Source: Smithella sp. (GTDB lineage: Bacteria; Desulfobacterota; Syntrophia; Syntrophales; Smithellaceae). From it: a stretch of DNA of 5,306 nt. Each line of letters opens with the position of its first letter. The first letter of the stretch is position 1. The notes beneath the pieces were generated by a model. The model saw only the letters and a list, made by a program, of their open reading frames with translations. It was not told where the DNA came from and searched no databases. The stretch is from positions 1 through 5,306 of the forward strand of contig JAAZOZ010000192.1 in the NCBI GenBank assembly GCA_012797505.1, given 5' to 3'. The position numbers and the translations under genes are program-made. Shown here piece by piece: positions 1 to 4,516 of the stretch.

Positions 1-390
1 ACAAAACTCCTAACCTCTGAAAAAAACGGAAGAAATGTATATTACGTCGCAAACGACCAGCACCCTCTTTTCCCGGAACTGAAATCCATGGTCAGCAAGG
101 TCATGGGCCTCGATCAGGTTGTCGAAAGCATCCTGACCAGGCTGGGCGATTTGGAAAAGGCCTATATCATCGATGATTATGCCGAAGGCAAAGACACCGG
201 AATTATCGATCTGGTGCTGGTGGGAAATATCGACCAGTATCATCTCAATGACCTGAGCAGGAAAACTGAACACTACATCAAGCGTAAAATCCGCCCTCTG
301 GTTTTGACCAGAGAAGAATTCGCGGCGTTTATGCCCACGCTGGAAAAACGGCCAAACTTCCTGGTGTGGGAGCGGCAGGAAAAAACTTAA
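1..390 (+). CDS. Winged-helix regulator with nucleotidyltransferase-like domain (5' truncated by window edge)
   Basis: The frame is open from the first base, so the gene begins outside the window; 129 residues and the stop are visible. The first ATG in this frame (88) lies inside conserved sequence and is not the true start. Residues 8-27 read like the wing of an ArsR/MarR-type winged helix (GRNVYYVAN followed by HPLFPEL). The remainder resembles an MNT-type nucleotidyltransferase domain: a GIIDLVLVG strand, then a helix, then PLVLTREEF. The canonical GS...DxD active site is not intact: the GS position reads DD and the first Asp of SDIDL is Ile, so catalysis is doubtful. Such fused proteins are usually annotated as transcriptional regulators and are often seen near polysaccharide genes, which fits the genes from 1837 onward. 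The family call is by motif recognition; the DNA target is unknown. Confidence 0.75.
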   Translation, partial: TKLLTSEKNGRNVYYVANDQHPLFPELKSMVSKVMGLDQVVESILTRLGDLEKAYIIDDYAEGKDTGIIDLVLVGNIDQYHLNDLSRKTEHYIKRKIRPLVLTREEFAAFMPTLEKRPNFLVWERQEKT

Positions 391-426
391 AGATTCAACT
401 ATGTATTTAATCTCTACGGGTAAATT

Positions 427-443
427 CCCCGCTCCTTGGGGCG
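427..443. repeat. Degenerate GC-rich hairpin unit, copy 1
   Basis: This 17-base unit matches the unit at 473-489 at 15 of 17 positions and lies 46 bases upstream of it. CCCC (427-430) can pair with GGGG (438-441), and flanking AATT at 423-426 and 445-448 can add a second short stem with a bulge. It follows the stop of the upstream regulator by 36 bases. It is weaker than copy 2 and looks like a decayed or variant copy. Confidence 0.5.
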
Positions 444-470
444 AAATTATTAAAGGGTTTCCTTCTACAA

Positions 471-506
471 TACCCCGCTGCTTGCGGCGGGGTAGTTTAT
501 TTTATT
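471..506 (+). terminator. Possible intrinsic terminator; GC-rich hairpin unit copy 2
   Basis: TACCCCGC (471-478) pairs perfectly with GCGGGGTA (487-494) around an 8-base loop, and a T-rich run GTTTATTTTATT follows (495-506). The stem and T-rich tail suit a Rho-independent terminator for the regulator ending at 390. The tail is interrupted by A residues, and the unit has a sibling at 427-443, so it may be a dispersed repeat that happens to terminate transcription. Confidence 0.5.
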
Positions 507-524
507 AAGGTATTTGACAATTTT

Positions 525-551
525 GTCATTCCCGCGAAGGCGGGAATCCAG
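525..551 (+). repeat. Dispersed hairpin repeat, copy 1
   Basis: The 8-bp perfect stem ATTCCCGC (528-535) and GCGGGAAT (540-547) encloses the loop GAAG and is framed by GTC and CCAG. This is the widely seen bacterial REP-like intergenic motif. Two more variants lie at 601-627 (same strand) and 643-669 (opposite strand). Confidence 0.8.
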
Positions 552-600
552 AATTTTTGAAGTTTCAGATTTGACGGTCTCGTAAAAAGTAATTCGAGCC

Positions 601-627
601 GTCACCCCGGCGAAGGCCGGGGTCCAT
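601..627 (+). repeat. Dispersed hairpin repeat, copy 2
   Basis: The perfect stem ACCCCGGC (604-611) and GCCGGGGT (616-623) encloses the loop GAAG. Relative to the copy at 525-551 the stem bases differ but remain paired, and the GTC, GAAG and TCCA landmarks are kept. Confidence 0.75.
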
Positions 628-642
628 AACCCACTGTACTTA

Positions 643-669
643 CTGGATACCGGCCTTCGTCGGTATGAC
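643..669 (-). repeat. Dispersed hairpin repeat, copy 3 (inverted)
   Basis: On the minus strand this reads GTC, an 8-base stem arm, GAAG, the partner arm, then CCAG. On the plus strand ATACCGGC (647-654) pairs with GTCGGTAT (659-666) with one G-T wobble. It faces copy 2 head-on inside the composite palindrome at 570-703. Confidence 0.75.
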
Positions 670-778
670 GAAAAGGTGCCGAAATTGACTTTTTACCAGT
701 TCATCAGATTTCGGACCAGTATCGGAATAACAAAAAAAGTATTTTTTAAAGCGGCCCAAAGAAAGCAATACTGCCCTA

Positions 779-880
779 CCCCAAGAGTTACGGTTACCAA
801 AATGTAACTCACGGGGCGGAGCTGAATTTAGTCAGCAGCAAGGTGGTTCCGGAAAAATGCCGACTGTCGTACAGGAAACC
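779..880. other. Unexplained foldable segment, possible structured RNA or repeat remnant
   Basis: Three local foldings occur in series. CCCC (779-782) plus GAGTTAC (785-791) pair with GTAACTC (804-810) plus GGGG (813-816), with a two-base by two-base internal loop and a 12-base apical loop. GCTGA (821-825) pairs with TCAGC (832-836). GGTT (845-848) pairs with AACC (877-880) around the small hairpin CTGT-CGT-ACAG (864-874). No long reading frame or known riboswitch signature was recognised. It lies between two mobile-looking palindromes, so it may be part of a larger dispersed repeat instead of an RNA gene. Confidence 0.3.
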
Positions 881-886
881 CAAACG
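880..886. repeat. Target-site duplication, left copy
   Basis: CCAAACG directly abuts the left terminal inverted repeat of the 887-1016 element and is repeated exactly at 1017-1023 directly after its right end. Confidence 0.7.
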
Positions 887-1016
887 AGAACTTTGCATAA
901 TTACCATTTTGTCATCGCGAGGAGCGAAGCGACGTGGCGATCTTTTTAAATTATCAAATGCTTATGAGATTGCTTCACTTTGTTCGCAATGACTAAGAGA
1001 AATTATGCAAAGGTCT
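887..1016. mobile_element. MITE-like palindromic element, 130 bp
   Basis: The terminal inverted repeats are 16 bases: AGAACTTTGCATAATT (887-902) and the reverse complement of AGACCTTTGCATAATT (1001-1016), with one mismatch. Inside are opposed subrepeats beginning GTCATCGCGA (911-920) and, on the other strand, GTCATTGCGA (ending at 993). Local stems are ATCGC/GCGAT (914-918, 937-941) and ATTGC/GCAAT (969-973, 986-990). A perfect 7-bp direct repeat flanks the element. It has no coding capacity, so movement would need a transposase supplied from elsewhere. The right end lies 12 bases before the -35 box of the toxin-antitoxin promoter. The parent IS family was not identified. Confidence 0.75.
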
Positions 1017-1023
1017 CCAAACG
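1017..1023. repeat. Target-site duplication, right copy
   Basis: CCAAACG is identical to 880-886 and begins at the base after the right terminal inverted repeat. Removing one copy plus the element would rejoin AGGAAAC-CCAAACG-TGATTTG as the inferred empty site. Confidence 0.7.
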
Positions 1024-1027
1024 TGAT

Positions 1028-1056
1028 TTGACTTTGTCTATCTCTTTGTTTATAAC
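1028..1056 (+). promoter_or_regulatory. Sigma70-type promoter of the toxin-antitoxin operon
   Basis: TTGACT (1028-1033) and TATAAC (1051-1056) are separated by exactly 17 bases, close to the housekeeping consensus. The expected transcription start is near 1062-1064, giving a leader of about 50 bases before the antitoxin ATG at 1112. Confidence 0.75.
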
Positions 1057-1082
1057 AAGAACCACTTAAGTGTGGCGGTTAT
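1052..1082. promoter_or_regulatory. Putative autoregulatory operator overlapping the -10 box
   Basis: A perfect 10-bp palindrome CACTTAAGTG (1063-1072) is nested within outer arms ATAAC (1052-1056) and GTTAT (1078-1082), centred within half a base of each other. The dyad covers the -10 box and the predicted transcription start. This is where a VapB-type antitoxin or VapBC complex usually binds to repress its own operon. Binding itself is inferred. Confidence 0.55.
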
Positions 1083-1111
1083 GAAAAGGTTAGTTTGAAA
1101 GGAGCTTAGCT

Positions 1112-1351
1112 ATGGCAACGACCTATAAACAAAAATTAATTGGCGAAATAAATTCCCTTCCCGAGGATCTGATACCCCGTTTTTACCGGATCGTGCGAAC
1201 TCTTCGTTCGGAGCTGATGAATCAAACAGAAGTAAAGACGAAAAGAGGTTCGCTCAGAGGGCTTTGGGGAAATTTGGAGATCGATGAAACACATATCGCT
1301 GCGGCAAGAAAATCTCTCTTTTCTTACGAATACAAGGAGAAAGGGAATTGA
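1112..1351 (+). CDS. Type II antitoxin of a VapC-type module (DUF2281-like)
   Basis: The 79-residue product starts at ATG 1112 behind a strong GGAG at 1101-1104, 7 bases away. The N-terminal part (about 1-36) is helical and charged (KQKLIGEINSLPEDLIPRFY). The C-terminal part carries RGSLRGLWGNLEIDETHI followed by a run ending SLFSYEYKEKG. The SLRG-(I/L)W-G-x-EI pattern is one I associate with small antitoxins encoded directly before PIN-domain toxins, often annotated DUF2281 or VapB-like. Its expected role is to bind and neutralise the downstream VapC and to help repress the operon at the 1052-1082 dyad. No classic AbrB or ribbon-helix-helix signature is evident, so the DNA-binding mode is unclear. 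The stop overlaps the toxin start by four bases, which supports translational coupling. Confidence 0.75.
   Translation: MATTYKQKLIGEINSLPEDLIPRFYRIVRTLRSELMNQTEVKTKRGSLRGLWGNLEIDETHIAAARKSLFSYEYKEKGN
1334..1351 (+). promoter_or_regulatory. Ribosome binding site and TTGA start/stop overlap setting the toxin start
   Basis: AAGGAG (1334-1339) lies 8 bases before TTG 1348-1350. The TTG overlaps the antitoxin TGA stop (1349-1351) as TTGA. The strong Shine-Dalgarno supports TTG as the real, weakly initiating toxin start. Confidence 0.65.
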
Positions 1352-1734
1352 ATTACGTCACTGACACTCATTCGCTTATCTGGTATTTTACTGACGACCA
1401 GCATCTGAGCAAAAAGGCCCTCAAGTCATTTGAGGGCACGGTCAAGGAAGGCCAGATAGTCGTTCCTGCCGTTGTTTTGGCGGAGATTCTTTTTATAGCC
1501 AAGAAAGGTCGGATACCCCTTGGCTTCACGACGACCGTTGCCAAGATAGAGGCACTCGCCAACTTTGAAATAGCGCCCCTGGATCTCGATGTACTCAAAA
1601 TAGCAGAAAGCATCGCTGCTCCACTGGAAATGCACGATAAATTAATCGTTGCAACGGCTATCCGCTATGACGCATGTTTGATTACGAGAGATGAACAGAT
1701 AACAAAATCAAAAGTAGTAAAAACGATCTGGTGA
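1348..1734 (+). CDS. vapC: VapC-family PIN-domain ribonuclease toxin
   Basis: The 128-residue product has the normal length for a VapC toxin. The four acidic residues expected of the Mg2+-dependent PIN active site are visible: D6 in YVTDTHSLIWY, E46 in VVLAEIL, D97 in PLEMHDKLIVATA, and D115 in LITRDE. Family members cleave RNA, often tRNA or rRNA sites, when freed from antitoxin; the target of this one cannot be read from sequence. It starts at TTG behind AAGGAG and overlaps the antitoxin gene by four bases, so the pair is co-transcribed from the promoter at 1028-1056. The toxin appears intact, with no frameshift and no missing catalytic residue. The family call is firm; activity is inferred. 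Confidence 0.9.
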   Translation: MNYVTDTHSLIWYFTDDQHLSKKALKSFEGTVKEGQIVVPAVVLAEILFIAKKGRIPLGFTTTVAKIEALANFEIAPLDLDVLKIAESIAAPLEMHDKLIVATAIRYDACLITRDEQITKSKVVKTIW

Positions 1735-1836
1735 AAATCGCGACTGCGATTACCTTCACTCCTCATGATTCACCTTTAACTTTCCCCTTTTTACTTTTAA
1801 CTGCATTCACAATCTTTCAAAAAAGTGTGTTGAAGA
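1735..1836. other. Short intergenic spacer with weak hairpin and pyrimidine-rich tract
   Basis: Just after the toxin stop, AATCGC (1736-1741) pairs with GCGATT (1746-1751) around GACT. A pyrimidine-rich stretch follows (about 1753-1817). This could be a weak terminator, but no uninterrupted T run directly follows the stem. No convincing promoter for the downstream sugar genes was found here. Confidence 0.35.
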
Positions 1837-2874
1837 ATGGCTAAGTATCTCGTTACCGGCGCTGCCGGATTTATTGGTTTTCATCTTTCGAAACGACTTT
1901 TGGAGGAAGGCCACGATGTTACCGGCATTGACAACATCAACGATTACTATGACACCAATCTGAAGCTTGCCCGCCTCGACATTTTAAAACAGTTCGGCAA
2001 CTTCGCATTTTACAAACGTGACATCGCTAACCTGCACGACATGGAATATGTCTTTTCCCGCCAATCCCAGTCACCATTTGATGCCGTCGTCAATTTAGCC
2101 GCGCAACCGGGCGTACGCTATTCCTTGAAAAATCCTCATTCCTACATCAGCAGTAATATTGTTGGGTTCACAAATGTACTGGAATGTTGCAGGTATAACA
2201 GCGTCAAACATCTTGTTTTTGCTTCGTCCAGCTCTATTTACGGCATCAATGAAAAAATCCCTTTTTCTGTCAGCGATAACGTTGATCATCCTGTGTCGCT
2301 TTATGGCGCATCTAAAAAGGCCAACGAACTTATGGCACACGTCTATGCCCATCTGTACGGCTTGCCCTGCACAGGCCTCCGTTTTTTCACAGTGTATGGT
2401 CCCTGGGGCCGCCCCGATATGGCGTATTTCTCGTTCACAAAAGCCATATTGGAAGAAAGACCGATTGATGTGTTTAATTTCGGTAAAATGAAACGCGATT
2501 TCACATACATTGACGACATCATCGAAGGCATCGTCCGTGTCATAAGAAAAGTACCGCAGCCTGATCCCCACTGGAACAGATATCAACCAGATCCGGGATC
2601 CAGTTATGCACCCTACAAGCTTTACAATATTGGAAATAACAACCCGATCGAACTGATCCGGTTTATAGAGCTCTTGGAAACGTGCCTCGGCAAGAAAGCA
2701 AAAAAGAACATGCTTCCCATGCAGGAAGGCGATGTACCGGTAACATATGCCGACGTGGATGATTTAATCACAGACATCGGTTTCAAACCTTCCACATCGG
2801 TTGAAGACGGTGTAAGAAAATTCGTGACTTGGTACAAGGAATATTTCATGCTATCAGGTTATCCATGCCGATGA
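1837..2874 (+). CDS. NAD-dependent sugar epimerase, probable UDP-glucuronate 4-epimerase
   Basis: The 345-residue product is an extended short-chain dehydrogenase/reductase. The Rossmann glycine motif is GAAGFIG (8-14) and D32 ends strand 2, as expected for NAD binding. The catalytic set is SSS (131-133) plus Y156xxxK160 in SLYGASKKANE. NLAAQPGVRYS (87-96), RFFTVYGPWGRPDM (182-195), RDFTYIDDI (220-228) and MQEGDV (295-300) match the UDP-glucuronate 4-epimerase (CapI/GAE-like) group, which interconverts UDP-GlcA and UDP-GalA in the cytoplasm for capsule or LPS. UDP-glucose or UDP-GlcNAc 4-epimerase activity is a less likely alternative. An in-frame TGA at 1831 fixes ATG 1837 as the first possible ATG start; its Shine-Dalgarno is poor (GAAG, almost adjacent). 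It is the first gene of the probable sugar operon. Confidence 0.88.
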   Translation: MAKYLVTGAAGFIGFHLSKRLLEEGHDVTGIDNINDYYDTNLKLARLDILKQFGNFAFYKRDIANLHDMEYVFSRQSQSPFDAVVNLAAQPGVRYSLKNPHSYISSNIVGFTNVLECCRYNSVKHLVFASSSSIYGINEKIPFSVSDNVDHPVSLYGASKKANELMAHVYAHLYGLPCTGLRFFTVYGPWGRPDMAYFSFTKAILEERPIDVFNFGKMKRDFTYIDDIIEGIVRVIRKVPQPDPHWNRYQPDPGSSYAPYKLYNIGNNNPIELIRFIELLETCLGKKAKKNMLPMQEGDVPVTYADVDDLITDIGFKPSTSVEDGVRKFVTWYKEYFMLSGYPCR

Positions 2875-2913
2875 ATCGATCATTGAAATTCACCATTCAT
2901 TAGAGGAATCAGA

Positions 2914-3342
2914 ATGAACAAGCCAAATAATTTAATAGAAACGATAACACATGGTCTGGAGCCTATTGCATTGATTATCCGCGCTGGTTACAACGAGCCG
3001 GGGATTCATTTTTTCACTCCAGGCAGTTTTTCACAGCAGATAGCTTACATGAAACATCCAAAGGGTCATAAAATCAGCCCCCATATTCACAATATGGTGA
3101 CGAGACAAGTTCTTTATACGCAGGAAGTTTTAATTGTCCGCCATGGGTGTCTCAAAGTCAAACTCTTCACATCGGACAGGGAATATATCGGCGACCGCAT
3201 CTTGTGCTCGGGAGATCTGATTCTCCTTTGCGGCGGCGGCCACTCGTTCGAAATGCTTGAGGAAACCGCTATGATCGAAGTCAAACAAGGCCCGTTTGCC
3301 GGCGATGGTGATAAAACCAAATTTGATGAGGCATGTTCATGA
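2914..3342 (+). CDS. Small cupin-like protein of a polysaccharide cluster
   Basis: The 142-residue product has one predicted cupin fold. Motif 1 is recognisable as G51-x5-H57-x-H59, then E71-x6-G78, but the HxH-to-E gap is 11 residues instead of the usual 3-4. Motif 2 is approximate: G100DLILLCGGGH110, with Cys where Pro is typical and one residue fewer before the His. H57, H59, E71 and H110 could bind a metal. No signal peptide or membrane segment is seen. Cupins near sugar-nucleotide genes can be epimerases, isomerases or regulators, but nothing here identifies the substrate. GAGG at 2903-2906 sits 7 bases before ATG 2914. Its stop overlaps the aminotransferase start (ATGA at 3339-3342), so the two are translationally coupled and probably act in one pathway. 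Confidence 0.7.
   Translation: MNKPNNLIETITHGLEPIALIIRAGYNEPGIHFFTPGSFSQQIAYMKHPKGHKISPHIHNMVTRQVLYTQEVLIVRHGCLKVKLFTSDREYIGDRILCSGDLILLCGGGHSFEMLEETAMIEVKQGPFAGDGDKTKFDEACS
3328..3341 (+). promoter_or_regulatory. Ribosome binding site deciding the aminotransferase start
   Basis: GAGG (3328-3331) lies 7 bases before ATG 3339 but only 1 base before the alternative ATG 3333. The spacing favours 3339, giving an N terminus MIPVSEPLIG that is typical for the family. Confidence 0.6.
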
Positions 3343-4502
3343 TCCCCGTCAGCGAGCCTCTGATCGGTTCAAGAGAAATTGAATACGTCAACGAGTGTCT
3401 GCAGACAGGATGGATTTCCTCCGCGGGACGCTTTATCGAAGAATTCGAATCCAGATGGGCCGAATACTGCGGTGTGAAATACGGCGTCGCCGTCGCCAAC
3501 GGTACTGTTGCGCTTCAGGTGGCGGTCGAGTGTATCGGACTGAGCCCGGGGGATAAGGTCATCATGCCCGCATTTACCATCATCTCCTGCGCACAGGCAA
3601 TCATACGGAGCGGCGGCATTCCGCTTCTCGTCGATAGCGATCCCCGCACTTGGTGCATGGATGTAAAACAAGTTCGTGAGAAGGTTGAAGCGGAAATGAA
3701 AAGTGGGGATGGAAAACTTAAAGCCATCATGCCCGTCCACATTTACGGCCATCCCGTTGACATGGACCCGATTCTGGAGCTTGCCGAAAAATACGATTTA
3801 AAAATTATTGAAGACGCAGCCGAAGTTCACGGCGCCGAATATCTGACCGGCCGCAACACACCGACCCCCCTTTGGAAAAAATGCGGTGGCCTCGGTCATA
3901 TCAGCGTTTTCAGTTTCTATGCCAATAAACTCATTACTACAGGCGAAGGCGGAATGGTCCTGACCAATGATCCGGTTTGCGCCGATAAAGCGCGCTCGTT
4001 ACGCAATCTTTGCTTTCGTCCGGAGCAGCGGTTCTTGCATACTGACCTCGGTTACAACTTCCGTATGACCAATCTGCAGGCAGCCATTGGTCTAGGTCAG
4101 TTGGAACGTTTGCAGGAAATCATCGATAAAAAGCGCTGGATGGGCAAAGCTTACACAGAAAGGCTACGTGGCATTCAGTGTCTTCAATTGCCCGTGGAAC
4201 AATCTTGGGCCAAATCGGTCTATTGGATGTATGGCATTGTTCTTGACGAAAGCACAGGATTTGATGCCGTCCAATTTGCTCTAAAGCTAAAAGAAAAAGG
4301 CGTGGAAACAAGACCTTTTTTTCTCGGAATGCACGAACAACCGATTTTTCAAAAAATGGGGCTTTTTCATAATGAAAAATATCCAGTTACTGAACGAATA
4401 GCCAGACAGGGGTTATATTTGCCCTCGGGATTGACACTCACGGAAAAACAACTTTCTCATGTCTGTGACACTGTAAAAAACGTTTTGGATGATGCACGAT
4501 AA
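3339..4502 (+). CDS. DegT/DnrJ/EryC1/StrS sugar aminotransferase, GDP-perosamine synthase-like
   Basis: The product is 387 residues from ATG 3339 (389 if ATG 3333 is used). It is a PLP-dependent fold-type I sugar aminotransferase. The N terminus MIPVSEPLIG and EYVNECLQTGWISS are typical. VANGTVALQVA (52-62) contributes to phosphate binding, EDAAEVHG (158-165) supplies Asp159 for the PLP ring, and K197 in SFYANKLITTGEGGMV is the expected Schiff-base lysine. VHIYGHPVDMDPILELA, GYNFRMTNLQAAIGLGQLE and ETRPFF recall GDP-perosamine synthases (Per/RfbE), which aminate GDP-4-keto-6-deoxymannose. Related 4-keto or 3-keto hexose aminotransferases remain possible. An atypical stretch (about 168-188, GRNTPTPLWKKCGG) lies between the Asp and Lys motifs. 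It overlaps the cupin gene by 4 bases and sits 14 bases before the methyltransferase. Confidence 0.88.
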   Translation: MIPVSEPLIGSREIEYVNECLQTGWISSAGRFIEEFESRWAEYCGVKYGVAVANGTVALQVAVECIGLSPGDKVIMPAFTIISCAQAIIRSGGIPLLVDSDPRTWCMDVKQVREKVEAEMKSGDGKLKAIMPVHIYGHPVDMDPILELAEKYDLKIIEDAAEVHGAEYLTGRNTPTPLWKKCGGLGHISVFSFYANKLITTGEGGMVLTNDPVCADKARSLRNLCFRPEQRFLHTDLGYNFRMTNLQAAIGLGQLERLQEIIDKKRWMGKAYTERLRGIQCLQLPVEQSWAKSVYWMYGIVLDESTGFDAVQFALKLKEKGVETRPFFLGMHEQPIFQKMGLFHNEKYPVTERIARQGLYLPSGLTLTEKQLSHVCDTVKNVLDDAR

Positions 4503-4516
4503 GGAAAGAAATATTT

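Larger units (their letters stand above)
570..703. repeat. Composite palindromic element with two opposed hairpin repeats
   Basis: GTAAAAAGT at 582-590 is the perfect reverse complement of ACTTTTTAC at 688-696. The match extends inward through AATT on both sides with one extra base, and weakly outward to TGA (572-574) and TCA (701-703). Inside these arms lie two copies of the GTC...GAAG...CCAG hairpin repeat in opposite orientation. The two hairpins are separated by 15 bases (628-642). The whole resembles a BIME or small MITE. No convincing direct repeat was found at its edges, so the exact boundaries are uncertain. Confidence 0.6.

Noticed and set aside
88..390. A complete 100-residue gene starting at ATG 88
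   Set aside because: The frame is open to base 1 and the residues before this ATG match the winged-helix part of the protein, so the ATG is internal.
779..880. Known riboswitch upstream of the toxin-antitoxin genes
   Set aside because: I could not match the conserved cores of the cobalamin, c-di-GMP, SAM, TPP, FMN, glycine or lysine classes, and an independent promoter with a short leader lies downstream.
570..1016. CRISPR array
   Set aside because: The repeats differ in sequence, alternate in orientation and are not regularly spaced; they are palindromic intergenic elements.
2095..2586. A 163-residue minus-strand reading frame
   Set aside because: It lies entirely antisense to the well-supported epimerase and shows no recognisable domain.
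3333..3335. Aminotransferase start at ATG 3333
   Set aside because: The Shine-Dalgarno is only 1 base upstream of it, whereas ATG 3339 has a 7-base spacing and the usual family N terminus.
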